A stretch of DNA of 64,000 nt from Flavobacterium crocinum (GTDB lineage: Bacteria > Bacteroidota > Bacteroidia > Flavobacteriales > Flavobacteriaceae), in the NCBI RefSeq assembly GCF_003122385.1, contig NZ_CP029255.1:1-64000 (forward strand). The letters run 5' to 3'. Every line of letters starts with the position of its first letter. The stretch's first letter is position 1. Position numbers and translations under genes: made by a program. The notes below the pieces were generated by a model. It was given only the letters and a program-made list of their open reading frames with translations. It was not told the DNA's origin and made no database searches. Shown in pieces: positions 38,791 to 47,537 of this stretch.

Positions 38791-39456
38791 TTAGATTGTT
38801 AAAACGGCTAAATCATTTTGGATAGCATACACAACTAAACCAGCAATATTTCGCGATTCTGTTTTAAGCAGTAGATTATTCCTGTGCCCTTCAATAGTCC
38901 TCGGGCTTAAGAAAAGATGTTCCGCAATTTCTGCAGTTGTCTTTTGCTGGCAGATTAATTGAAGTATTTCGACCTCACGAGGTGAAAGAAAATTAGTCTC
39001 CAGCCCACCTTTCGTATTTTTGGGAGAAACAATGGTTTCCTGAATTGTTTTTAAAACACTTTCATTATAGTAGAAACCTTTAGAAGCAACCTCATTGATA
39101 GTAAGAATTAAATCTTTAGGAGTAGTATTTTTGATCAAATAAGCCACAGCTCCAACCTGAATCATATTAGCTATAAATGATTTAGTATCATAACTTGTCA
39201 GGGCAATTATCTTAATATCAGGATATGATTTTCGAATAATTTTTGTGGCTTCGACACCATTTAAAACCGGCATCTTTAAATCCATCACAATGATGTCTGG
39301 TTTAATTTCGTTTTTATCTAACTGAGAAATAAGTTCATCTCCGTTTGAGGCTTCAAAAATAATTTCGATATTTTCTTCCCTCTGCAATAAAAAAGAAATT
39401 CCTTTCCGAAACAAAATTTCATCATCGACTAAGGCAATTTTTATAGCAGCATTCAT
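38791..39456 (-). CDS. NarL/LuxR-family response regulator
   Basis: This 221-residue regulator has a receiver domain with Asp11/Asp12 (LVDDE), phosphoacceptor Asp59 in VMDLKMP, and the conserved Thr and Lys in ALTSYD and YLIKNT. It also has a C-terminal LuxR-type helix-turn-helix (LSPREVEILQLICQQKTTAEIA, given here by its ends, and LFLSPRTIEGHRNNL). I use the ATG at 39456; a further upstream start would add 21 unrelated residues. The cognate kinase gene lies 115 bp upstream in the same direction. It probably works as a DNA-binding dimer after phosphorylation. Confidence 0.93.
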   Translation of the reverse strand: MNAAIKIALVDDEILFRKGISFLLQREENIEIIFEASNGDELISQLDKNEIKPDIIVMDLKMPVLNGVEATKIIRKSYPDIKIIALTSYDTKSFIANMIQVGAVAYLIKNTTPKDLILTINEVASKGFYYNESVLKTIQETIVSPKNTKGGLETNFLSPREVEILQLICQQKTTAEIAEHLFLSPRTIEGHRNNLLLKTESRNIAGLVVYAIQNDLAVLTI

Positions 39457-39571
39457 CTTATTTGATTTTGGTCGTTTAATTTGGTCTGCCGAATTTACGA
39501 AATATGATTCATAAAACACTAAGTTCCCTTATTTTATTGACTAAAAACCTTGTTAAGATGAATAAATTATC

Positions 39572-40363
39572 TTAAAAAGTAAAATTCACAATGATTCCGT
39601 TATTAATTTCTGAGGTAATTTTTACTGTTCCTTCTAAAAATGATATACGGCTGTCAATATTTTTCATTCCCAAACCTTTTTGATTTTTATCACTTTTACT
39701 GTCAAAACCAATTCCGTTGTCTTCATAGTCACAAATATTAATACCTTCTTTACAAGTAAAAGCAATCCAAATTTCTGTGGCTTTTCCGTGACGAAGTGAA
39801 TTATTCATTAGCTCCTGCAAAATTCTAAAAACATGCAAATGCCGATCGATATCATTATCATCAAAATCAATCTCGTTTTTGTAGTGAGTTTTTACAGATT
39901 TACTACTTTCAAATTCTTCGCATAATTCTTCAATTGCAGCGTTTAGTCCAAATTTTTCAAAAACCGGTGGTAATAAATTATGAGCAATTTTTCTGGAATT
40001 GTCTAATGCCTTAGTAGTTAAAGCAATTATATTTTCTGTAATTTCTGTAGTTTCAGCTTCCGTAAGATTTGGAGCTGTAAGCAGATGACTGTTTAATGAA
40101 ACAATATTTAATTTTGAACTAATATCATCATGAAGATCCTGCGCAATTCTTTTACGTTCTTCTTCCTGAGTAATAATAATAGCATGTAATTGCTCTTTTT
40201 GATACTGAAGCACCAAATCTTTTTTCTCCAATTCTTTCTGAATAATTTTTTTTCTTGAATAGTAAAAGAATATAATTAATGCGACAGCAACAATTATAAA
40301 AAATAAAGAGATATACAATATAATAGCAACTAACTCTTTATCAGGAACGGAATAGGTATTCAT
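39572..40363 (-). CDS. HisKA_3-type sensor histidine kinase
   Basis: This 263-residue kinase has one N-terminal membrane helix (about 11-35), a short coiled coil and the NarX/DesK-type dimerisation motif EEERKRIAQDLHDDISSKLN with phosphoacceptor His78. The ATPase domain has the N-box LQELMNNSLRHGKA, DNGIGFD and GLGMKNIDSRI. No periplasmic sensor domain is present, so the input probably comes from a partner, plausibly the seven-helix protein encoded 30 bp upstream. The response regulator gene follows in the same direction. Confidence 0.93.
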   Translation of the reverse strand: MNTYSVPDKELVAIILYISLFFIIVAVALIIFFYYSRKKIIQKELEKKDLVLQYQKEQLHAIIITQEEERKRIAQDLHDDISSKLNIVSLNSHLLTAPNLTEAETTEITENIIALTTKALDNSRKIAHNLLPPVFEKFGLNAAIEELCEEFESSKSVKTHYKNEIDFDDNDIDRHLHVFRILQELMNNSLRHGKATEIWIAFTCKEGINICDYEDNGIGFDSKSDKNQKGLGMKNIDSRISFLEGTVKITSEINNGIIVNFTF

Positions 40364-40393
40364 ATCTTTTTACTTATATAACACAATTACAAT

Positions 40394-41029
40394 CTAAACT
40401 TGTAAACTTCTTTTTGGAGAAAAACTGACTTTCCATTCATATAAAATAAAAAGATAGTAGACTACATTTAAAAATGCATTAACCATCCAGCTTATATATT
40501 TTACATCACTATTCAACGTTGACGTAAGATTCCCTATAATAAACAATACCGTACTGGAAAGCAAATAAATAATAATCCCCATACTTGCATAGTAGTAGGT
40601 TTTATTTTCTGTAAGCATATTATAGAAATGAATCAAAGCAAAGACAACAATCAGCAAAGATGTCAATGTAATTTCAAATAAATTAAATTTCAGGAACTCT
40701 TTCGGAGTATTTACAAACTGTATTGTTAATACAGCCAAAGCTAAAACAAGGCTGATTTTAACAAATTTCTTCTGGACATTGATTTTTGAAATGGAATAAT
40801 AAAACAATCCCAATAGTATCATTTGGCCAATAAAAAAAATGTTTACCAAAAACAAGTTATTCATATTAAGATACCACAATGTTTCCATCGAAATTTGCAT
40901 TAAAAATGCAAAAGCCAGATAACAAACAAAAAAAACATTAGCTTTTTCCTTTCGGAAAAAGCTAAATGAGTATAATATTAGATTAATTAATAAAATCAAA
41001 TAACCTGAATATATTAAAAAATCATCCAT
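40394..41029 (-). CDS. Seven-helix integral membrane protein, possible sensor
   Basis: This 211-residue protein has about seven predicted membrane segments (near residues 5-24, 32-52, 58-80, 90-108, 118-138, 146-168 and 178-198) and a short basic tail. I do not recognise a named family. Its place in an operon directly before a kinase that lacks a sensor domain suggests that it is the membrane sensing component; this is inference. A 116-residue soluble protein gene lies 15 bp upstream. Confidence 0.72.
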   Translation of the reverse strand: MDDFLIYSGYLILLINLILYSFSFFRKEKANVFFVCYLAFAFLMQISMETLWYLNMNNLFLVNIFFIGQMILLGLFYYSISKINVQKKFVKISLVLALAVLTIQFVNTPKEFLKFNLFEITLTSLLIVVFALIHFYNMLTENKTYYYASMGIIIYLLSSTVLFIIGNLTSTLNSDVKYISWMVNAFLNVVYYLFILYEWKVSFSPKRSLQV

Positions 41030-41044
41030 TCTTAACCCGTTTAA

Positions 41045-41395
41045 TTAATATGGAGGACTAGGGCGTGAACCATCATAAACAACATCACCACCCTCTACTT
41101 TACTTTCAGCTCCTTCATAGGTTCCGTAAACATCTACATACTTACCTGTTTCCGGATCATATTTAGCGCCAACAAAAAGTAACGTTTTTTCATTATCGTC
41201 GTTAATACCAATATAGGCACGAACAGCTTCGGTACCGAGCTTTAAAACCAGCTCTAAACTCTCTCTTGGGATTAAATAAGATTTAACTTTTTTCTCACGG
41301 TCTTCGACTGTAGTATCATCGTCGTACTTTTTCTCCCATTCTTTGGCAGTAGCTAATGGGACTCTGATAGGACCAGGAAATTTTTCTTCATTCAT
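41045..41395 (-). CDS. Hypothetical soluble protein, first gene of the two-component operon
   Basis: This 116-residue, charged protein has no signal peptide or membrane segment. It begins MNEEKFPGPIRVPLATAKEW, has a mixed alpha/beta middle (ESLELVLKLGTEAVRAYIGI) and ends in a Gly/Pro-rich tail. I do not recognise it. It is followed after 15 bp by the seven-helix protein, then by the kinase and response regulator, so it may be a cytoplasmic part or a product of the same signalling unit. Confidence 0.65.
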   Translation of the reverse strand: MNEEKFPGPIRVPLATAKEWEKKYDDDTTVEDREKKVKSYLIPRESLELVLKLGTEAVRAYIGINDDNEKTLLFVGAKYDPETGKYVDVYGTYEGAESKVEGGDVVYDGSRPSPPY

Positions 41396-41501
41396 AATTC
41401 TAATTAGTTATTGGTTAATAAATTTTAAAAAAATAAATAGTTTCTTAATGGTCTGGCTAAACTACTGATTTAAATTAGAAAAGTAACATCCAAACATAAA
41501 A

Positions 41502-41525
41502 AAAAGCCTTAAAAACAAGGCTTTT
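41502..41525 (-). terminator. Terminator of dnaB
   Basis: AAAAGCCTT and AAGGCTTTT pair around a 6-base loop. In the minus direction it is followed by T residues, 10 bp after the dnaB stop. Confidence 0.85.
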
Positions 41526-41534
41526 TACATTTTA

Positions 41535-43079
41535 TTAAAATGGAACATCACTATCATCGTCGTCATCGTTCAAATTGCTTCCAAAGGCTTCATTGGCTGA
41601 AGGCAGATTACTGGTAACAAACGGACTATCATCATGATTCATTTTTGAAGGTAAATCATCATAGCTACCCGAAAATTCATCAAGATTATCAAACTTTCCT
41701 AAGTGTCCTAAAAATTTCAAACGAATATTTTCAATACCACCATTACGGTGTTTTGCGATCATAATTTCGGCCTGACCAGCAGTTGGGGAAGCCTCTTCAT
41801 CATCCCATTCCTCAATTTTGTAATATTCTGGTCGGTATAAAAACGAAACGATATCGGCATCCTGCTCAATCGCTCCAGATTCACGAAGATCCGAAAGCAA
41901 AGGACGCTTACTGGAACCACGCGTCTCAACAGCACGAGATAACTGAGAAAGTGCAATAACCGGAACGTTAAGCTCTTTTGCCAAAGCTTTTAAGTTTCGG
42001 GAAATTGTAGAAATTTCCTGCTCACGATTTCCTCCTCCTTTAGCATTTCCTCCTGCAGTCATCAACTGCAAATAATCAATAATGATAATTTTAATACCAT
42101 GCTGCGACGCTAAACGACGACATTTTGCTCTTAAATCGAAAATAGAAAGTGAGGGAGTATCATCAATAAACAAAGGTGCTTTCTCTAAATCTTTTACTTT
42201 AGTACTCAACATGGTCCATTCATGCGGCTCCAATTTTCCTGTACGCAATTTTTCTGACGACAATCCTGTTTCAGAAGAAATAAGCCTCGTAATTAACTGA
42301 ACAGATGCCATCTCCAGAGAGAACAAAGCCACCCCGTGTCCATATTGAATGGCGATATTTCTGGCCATTGAAAGTACGAATGCTGTTTTTCCCATCGCTG
42401 GTCTCGCCGCGATAATAATTAAATCACTCGGCTGCCATCCTGATGTTAACTTATCCAGATTATGAAAACCAGTTTCTACACCACTTAATCCTTCTTTTTT
42501 AGAAATCTCTTCAATTTTCTTTTTAGCTTGTAAAACTAAACTCTGTGCGGTTTCGGAGCTACGCTTGATATTTCCTTGTGTAACTTCGTATAATTTAGAT
42601 TCCGCCTGATCCAATAAATCAAAAACGTCTGCACTTTCATCATAAGATGCTTCAATAATTTCTGAAGAAATTCTAATCAAACTTCTTTGAATAAATTTTT
42701 GAAGAATGATACGCGAGTGAAATTCGATGTGCGCCGAAGAAGCAATTTTCTGCGTAAGCTGAATCAAATAAAAATCTCCACCTGCCAAATCCAACTTTCC
42801 GTTTTTCTTTAACTGAGTGGAAACAGTTAAAATATCAATTGGCTGCGTTTCGGTAAAAAGTTGTAAAATCGCTTCAAAAATATGTTTGTGCGCGTCTTTG
42901 TAAAAAGCTTCTGCCTGCAAAATATCAATTACGTCATCTACCCCTTTTTTATCAATCATCATCGCGCCAAGCACAGCCTCCTCCAAATCAAGAGCTTGCG
43001 GTGGCAACTTTCCTTTTTCTAAGTTGATAATTGTGGTTTTGTCGACCTTAACGGGGTTTAAATTTTTGAAATTTTCCAT
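41535..43079 (-). CDS. dnaB: Replicative DNA helicase
   Basis: DnaB is the hexameric helicase that unwinds the replication fork. The 514 residues show an N-terminal helical domain (ALDLEEAVLGAMMIDKKG), a linker, and a RecA-like ATPase with Walker A AARPAMGKTAF near residues 230-240, the ALFSLEMAS block, Walker B KIIIIDYLQLM, and an arginine-finger region KHRNGG. An acidic tail (DDDDDSDVPF) ends the protein. Length is slightly above the usual 450-480 because of this tail and the N-terminus. No intein is present. It lies downstream of accA but is separated from it by a terminator. Confidence 0.97.
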   Translation of the reverse strand: MENFKNLNPVKVDKTTIINLEKGKLPPQALDLEEAVLGAMMIDKKGVDDVIDILQAEAFYKDAHKHIFEAILQLFTETQPIDILTVSTQLKKNGKLDLAGGDFYLIQLTQKIASSAHIEFHSRIILQKFIQRSLIRISSEIIEASYDESADVFDLLDQAESKLYEVTQGNIKRSSETAQSLVLQAKKKIEEISKKEGLSGVETGFHNLDKLTSGWQPSDLIIIAARPAMGKTAFVLSMARNIAIQYGHGVALFSLEMASVQLITRLISSETGLSSEKLRTGKLEPHEWTMLSTKVKDLEKAPLFIDDTPSLSIFDLRAKCRRLASQHGIKIIIIDYLQLMTAGGNAKGGGNREQEISTISRNLKALAKELNVPVIALSQLSRAVETRGSSKRPLLSDLRESGAIEQDADIVSFLYRPEYYKIEEWDDEEASPTAGQAEIMIAKHRNGGIENIRLKFLGHLGKFDNLDEFSGSYDDLPSKMNHDDSPFVTSNLPSANEAFGSNLNDDDDDSDVPF

Positions 43080-43172
43080 ATAGCGAAAGTAGCAAAATTT
43101 AAAAAAAATCTGCTATCGAGTTATAACTAATAATTGTTTATAAATAATTCTGATTTGTTCATAACCAAAAAA

Positions 43173-43200
43173 AAATCCGAAACTGTAAGGCTTCGGATTT
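43173..43200 (-). terminator. Terminator of accA
   Basis: AAATCCGAA (43173-43181) and TTCGGATTT (43192-43200) form a 9-bp stem. In the minus direction it is followed by T residues, 19 bp after the accA stop. Confidence 0.88.
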
Positions 43201-43218
43201 TAAGTCTTTTTTATGAAT

Positions 43219-44172
43219 TTACTCTTTATACTCGCCCATATTACTGTATTTGTCCATTCTTTGGGCAATTAAGTCGGCTGTTGATAAGTCTTTCAATTCA
43301 TTATATCCTTTAGTGATGTATTCTGCTACTGTTTTAAAAGTAGTTTCTCTGTCATAGTGCGCTCCGCCTAGTGGTTCTGGAATTACATCATCTACTAATT
43401 TTTGTTTTTTCATGTCAGAAGAAGTCAATTTTAAAGCTTCAGCTGCACGCTCTTTGTATTCCCAGCTTTTCCATAAAATAGAAGAGCAGGATTCCGGAGA
43501 AATTACAGAATACCAAGTGTTTTCTAACATATAAACTCGGTCTCCAACACCAATTCCCAAAGCTCCACCTGAAGCACCTTCGCCAACAATAATGGTAATG
43601 ATTGGCACCTGAAGACGAACCATTTCAAAAATATTTCTTGCAATAGCTTCTCCCTGCCCTCTTTCTTCAGCTTCAAGCCCAGGATATGCACCCGGAGTAT
43701 CTACTAAAGTTAAAACCGGGATTCCGAATTTCTCTGCCATTTTCATCAAACGCAAAGCTTTACGGTATCCTTCTGGATTTGCCATACCAAAATTTCGGTA
43801 CTGACGTGTTTTTGTATTAAAACCTTTTTGCTGTCCGATAATCATAAACGACTGTCCGTTTATTTTTCCAAGGCCGCCAACCATTGCTTTATCATCTTTA
43901 AAACCTCTGTCTCCATGAAGTTCCAAAAACGTGTCACCACAAATAGCTTTAATATAATCTAAAGTATAAGGTCTGTTTGGGTGCCTTGACAATTGTACGC
44001 GCTGCCAAGCCGTGAGGTTTTTGTATATATCTTTCTTCGTTTCTTCTAATTTCTTGGTAATTTCTTTGCACGTTGGGGTCACGTCAACGTCAGATTCTTT
44101 TCCAATAATAACGCACTTTTCTAGCTGTTCTTCAAGTTCTTTAATTGGAAGCTCAAAATCTAAATATTCCAT
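43219..44172 (-). CDS. accA: Acetyl-CoA carboxylase carboxyltransferase subunit alpha
   Basis: With AccD this subunit transfers carboxyl from biotin to acetyl-CoA, the first step of fatty acid synthesis. The 317 residues have the usual N-terminal helical segment ([15 protein letters not shown]), then [18 protein letters not shown], the acyl-CoA-binding [20 protein letters not shown] and [15 protein letters not shown]. Length is normal. It is monocistronic, with a -7 promoter box at 44205 and a terminator. The beta subunit gene is not in the window. Confidence 0.97.
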   Translation of the reverse strand: MEYLDFELPIKELEEQLEKCVIIGKESDVDVTPTCKEITKKLEETKKDIYKNLTAWQRVQLSRHPNRPYTLDYIKAICGDTFLELHGDRGFKDDKAMVGGLGKINGQSFMIIGQQKGFNTKTRQYRNFGMANPEGYRKALRLMKMAEKFGIPVLTLVDTPGAYPGLEAEERGQGEAIARNIFEMVRLQVPIITIIVGEGASGGALGIGVGDRVYMLENTWYSVISPESCSSILWKSWEYKERAAEALKLTSSDMKKQKLVDDVIPEPLGGAHYDRETTFKTVAEYITKGYNELKDLSTADLIAQRMDKYSNMGEYKE

Positions 44173-44204
44173 GGATTTTTGAATTTTGTTTGTAAATCGA
44201 ACCG

Positions 44205-44212
44205 CAAATATA
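44205..44212 (-). promoter_or_regulatory. Putative -7 element of accA
   Basis: The minus strand reads TATATTTG, 33 bp upstream of the accA start codon. Confidence 0.55.
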
Positions 44213-44284
44213 AAAATATTATATCATTGGCGAAGTTAATTGTTATTTAAAGTATAAAAATGCATTTTAAAAATAAGGAAACTA

Positions 44285-45175
44285 TTACAAGTTTTCTTTC
44301 TTCTTTTGATAGTGCTTAAAAACACCATTCAGGATAACTGTTATGATAATTATAACGGCTCCAATATAAAATTCAACACTCATTTTTTCTTTTCCGCCTA
44401 ATATAAAATAAGCCAAAACTATCCCGTAAACAGGCTCTAAATTAGTAGTTAACATTACTGTATATGGCGTTAGTCTCTGCATTACTTTTACCGACGCTGT
44501 AAACGCATAAGCAGTGCAAACAGACGACAAAACTAGTAGTAAAATCCAGTTATTCAAAGACATTGTAAAGAAATCTGCTGTAAATTTTCCTTCAAATAAA
44601 AAATAAACTGAGATAAAAAATACTCCCGCTCCAAATTCATAAAAAGTAATTACTGAAGGCTCATGATCTGAAATCAGCTTTCCATTCATTAATGTAAACA
44701 AAACTCCTAAAATGATTGCAGCCAAAGCATAATACACTCCTGTGAGGTATTTTATTTCCACCTGAAGAATTAGCCCCAAGCCTGCAATAATTACAAGACC
44801 AAAAAGAACTTCGTACCACAAGACTTTACGCCCGTAAAACAATGGTTCCAGTAAAGAGGCAAAAAAAGCACCTAATGAAAAAATGGAAAGCGTTATAGAT
44901 ACATTAGAAACATGAATGGCTTTAAAAAAGAAAATCCAGTGTAATGCAATTAATAATCCAACAAAAATCAGTTTGAAAAATTCTTTTATGGGAACCTGAA
45001 AAGATTGTTTTTTATAAGCAATAAAACCTCCTAAAAAAATCATGGCAATAAGCATTCTAAACCAAACCAGATTATTGGCATCAATAGTTATTAAAGCGCC
45101 TAAAATGGCTGTAAAACCCCAGATAAAAACAATTAAGTGAAGATTTAAATAACTTTTTAAATTATCGTTTCGCAT
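44285..45175 (-). CDS. EamA/DMT-family transporter
   Basis: This 296-residue protein has ten predicted membrane helices in two EamA repeats, with typical elements such as FIWGFTAILGALI near the start and LTTNLEPVYGIVLAYFILG near residue 260. Drug/metabolite transporters of this family export amino acids or other small molecules; the substrate is unknown. I use the ATG at 45175, which overlaps the upstream lptG-like gene by 14 bp; an ATG at 45211 would place extra residues inside that gene. The overlap suggests co-transcription. Confidence 0.88.
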   Translation of the reverse strand: MRNDNLKSYLNLHLIVFIWGFTAILGALITIDANNLVWFRMLIAMIFLGGFIAYKKQSFQVPIKEFFKLIFVGLLIALHWIFFFKAIHVSNVSITLSIFSLGAFFASLLEPLFYGRKVLWYEVLFGLVIIAGLGLILQVEIKYLTGVYYALAAIILGVLFTLMNGKLISDHEPSVITFYEFGAGVFFISVYFLFEGKFTADFFTMSLNNWILLLVLSSVCTAYAFTASVKVMQRLTPYTVMLTTNLEPVYGIVLAYFILGGKEKMSVEFYIGAVIIIITVILNGVFKHYQKKKENL

Positions 45176-46250
45176 TACGTAATAGGTAAACTGCCAGAAT
45201 TCCGAAAACAATATTCGGGAACCAAACAGCTAATAAAGGTGAGAAAGTAGATTTTTCGGCAAGTGTACCAAAAATTTTATCAAAGAAAACAAATGAAAAG
45301 GCAATCGCAATTCCAATGGCAAGGTTCATTCCCATACCGCCTCTACGTTTCATTGAAGAAACAGATACAGCAATAATAGTTAAAATAAAGGCTGAAACCG
45401 GTATGCTGTATTTTTTATAAAGAACAACCAAATAGGTATTTATATTTCCAGAACCTCTTTTTCTTTCTTTTTCAATAAAATCATACAATTTACCCAAAGT
45501 CAGCGTTTCCGCGATATAAACAACAGGCGTCAAATCGGCAAGTTCAAACTTAAAGGCTACGTTTTTCTCAGGAGATTTTTCAATTACATCATTCAAATCT
45601 CCCAGTGTTCTTTTGGTATAATCGTATAAAATATAGATTTTTTTCTTCGGATCCCATTTTATACGGCTTGCAGTAATTTTATAAGTAAGTTTTTCTTTTT
45701 CAAAATGCTCTAAAGTAAAATTAAAAGCGGTTTTTGATTCTTCATTAAAACTATTTACAAAAATAAAATCGTGATCGTTAATTTGTCGGTAAACATTGGT
45801 ATTCTCGCCCCGCATGAGTTCCTTACCATTTCCTTTTAAATAAGTATATCTAAAATTGTTATAACCTTCACTTGCTGCCGGAACAATGAAAAACCCCATT
45901 AACAAAACAAAAACCGAAACAATAGTAGCGCCTATAATATATGGTCGCAAAAATCGCGTAAAAGAAATTCCCGAGCTTAAAATCGCAATAATTTCTGTGT
46001 TATTTGCCAATTTTGAAGTAAACCAAATAACCGAAAGGAAAAGAAATATTGGAAAAAGGGAATTAATAAAATAGATTGTAAAATTGTAATAATAGAACGC
46101 AATATCCATAAACGGAATCTTGTTTTCGAGCATTTTATTTACTTTTTCAGAAACATCAATTACGATTCCGATTGGTGCAAATAAAAGCAACATCACAGAG
46201 AAAGTTCCCAGATATCTTTTTAAGATGTATTTATCTATTATTGTCAGCAT
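45162..46250 (-). CDS. LptF/LptG-family permease (lipopolysaccharide export)
   Basis: This 362-residue inner-membrane protein belongs to the YjgP/YjgQ family, which forms the permease of the Lpt complex that moves LPS to the outer membrane. It starts with the family signature MLTIIDKYILKRYLGTF and has three helices before and three after a periplasmic beta-rich domain of about 150 residues; the last helices include GGMGMNLAIGIAIAFSF. F and G cannot be told apart by motif alone. It lies between tgt and the EamA transporter gene on the same strand. Confidence 0.92.
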   Translation of the reverse strand: MLTIIDKYILKRYLGTFSVMLLLFAPIGIVIDVSEKVNKMLENKIPFMDIAFYYYNFTIYFINSLFPIFLFLSVIWFTSKLANNTEIIAILSSGISFTRFLRPYIIGATIVSVFVLLMGFFIVPAASEGYNNFRYTYLKGNGKELMRGENTNVYRQINDHDFIFVNSFNEESKTAFNFTLEHFEKEKLTYKITASRIKWDPKKKIYILYDYTKRTLGDLNDVIEKSPEKNVAFKFELADLTPVVYIAETLTLGKLYDFIEKERKRGSGNINTYLVVLYKKYSIPVSAFILTIIAVSVSSMKRRGGMGMNLAIGIAIAFSFVFFDKIFGTLAEKSTFSPLLAVWFPNIVFGILAVYLLRNAKR

Positions 46251-46255
46251 AGATT

Positions 46256-46346
46256 TTTTGTTTCAAATTTAAAAGTTTCAGGTTTCACGTTTCAAGTTTC
46301 AGGTTCTTATTGGCAACCCGAAACTTGGAACTAAAAAAACTTGAAA
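46256..46346. repeat. Degenerate word repeat (GAAACTTGAAAC type)
   Basis: The spacer between tgt and the lptG-like gene consists largely of variants of GTTTCA(A/G)GTTTCA and its complement GAAACTTG. Similar words occur at 29580-29630. It is non-coding. Confidence 0.7.
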
Positions 46347-46352
46347 CTTTTT

Positions 46353-47483
46353 TTAAAGTCTTTGGCTCATGTTTTTCACCATCATTTCTTTCCATGGTCT
46401 GAAATCTCCGGCTAAGATATGTTTTCTTGCTTCACGAACCAACCACATATAGAATCCAAGATTATGAATTGTTGCAATCTGTTTTCCTAAATATTCATTG
46501 GCAGCAAATAAGTGGCGTAAATACGCTTTTGTATATTCTGTATCCACAAAAGTATGTCCCATTTCATCAATTGGAGAAAAATCGGCTTCCCACTTTTTAT
46601 TTTTGATGTTGATTGTTCCATTTGCTGTAAACAGCATACCATTTCTCGCATTACGTGTTGGCATAACGCAATCGAACATATCAATTCCTAATGCAATATT
46701 TTCAAGAATATTTATAGGAGTTCCAACCCCCATTAAATAACGAGGTTTATCTTCAGGAAGAATTTCACAAACTACTTCAGTCATTGCATACATTTCTTCT
46801 GCAGGTTCTCCCACAGAAAGTCCACCGATCGCATTTCCCTGCTGACCAGCATTAGCAATATATTCAGCCGACTGACGACGCAAATCTTTATAAGTACTTC
46901 CCTGAACAATTGGAAAGAACGTTTGTTCGTAACCGTATTTATAAGGCACTTTTTCTAAATGATTAATACAACGATCCAGCCAACGGTGCGTCATATGCAT
47001 AGAACGCTGTGCATAACGGTAATCACACGGGTAAGGCGTACATTCATCAAAAGCCATAATAATATCGGCTCCAATAGTACGCTGGATTTCCATTACGTTT
47101 TCAGGAGTAAAAAAGTGGTAAGAACCATCAATATGAGATTTAAACTTCACTCCTTCTTCCTTAATTTTTCTGTTTGAAGAAAGAGAATACACCTGATATC
47201 CTCCTGAATCGGTCAAAATATTACGATCCCAGTTCATGAATTTATGCAATCCACCCGCTTTTTCTAAAATTTCAGTTTGCGGACGTAAATATAAATGATA
47301 GGTATTTCCTAGAATAATATCCGGATTTATTTCTTCTTTAAGCTCACGTTGATGCACCCCTTTTACAGATGCAACTGTTCCAACCGGCATAAAAATAGGC
47401 GTTTCAATTACGCCGTGATCAGTAGTTATACTCCCCGCTCTTGCTTTAGACTGCGGATCTTTTTGTAATAAATCGAACTTCAT
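46353..47483 (-). CDS. tgt: tRNA-guanine transglycosylase (queuine tRNA-ribosyltransferase)
   Basis: Tgt exchanges guanine 34 for preQ1 in tRNAs with GUN anticodons. The 376 residues include LTDSGGYQVYSL and AFDECTPYP, plus the nucleophile region MFDCVMPTRNARNG. The usual zinc site (CxCxxC before AYLHHL in the E. coli enzyme) is not kept: the aligned segment reads GHTFVDTEYTKAYLRHL, so the three cysteines are Gly, Thr and Asp, while the later His in TIHNL remains. I believe this is shared by other Bacteroidota enzymes. The gene has its own promoter at 47504-47537. Confidence 0.94.
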   Translation of the reverse strand: MKFDLLQKDPQSKARAGSITTDHGVIETPIFMPVGTVASVKGVHQRELKEEINPDIILGNTYHLYLRPQTEILEKAGGLHKFMNWDRNILTDSGGYQVYSLSSNRKIKEEGVKFKSHIDGSYHFFTPENVMEIQRTIGADIIMAFDECTPYPCDYRYAQRSMHMTHRWLDRCINHLEKVPYKYGYEQTFFPIVQGSTYKDLRRQSAEYIANAGQQGNAIGGLSVGEPAEEMYAMTEVVCEILPEDKPRYLMGVGTPINILENIALGIDMFDCVMPTRNARNGMLFTANGTINIKNKKWEADFSPIDEMGHTFVDTEYTKAYLRHLFAANEYLGKQIATIHNLGFYMWLVREARKHILAGDFRPWKEMMVKNMSQRL

Positions 47484-47503
47484 TTGTTTCTTTTTTCAGT
47501 CGG

Positions 47504-47537
47504 CAAAGATAAGTTAATTTCAGGGAAATTTTATCAA
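47504..47537 (-). promoter_or_regulatory. Promoter of tgt
   Basis: On the minus strand: -33 TTG (47535-47537), a 23-bp spacer and -7 TATCTTTG (47504-47511), 20 bp upstream of the tgt start. Confidence 0.6.
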
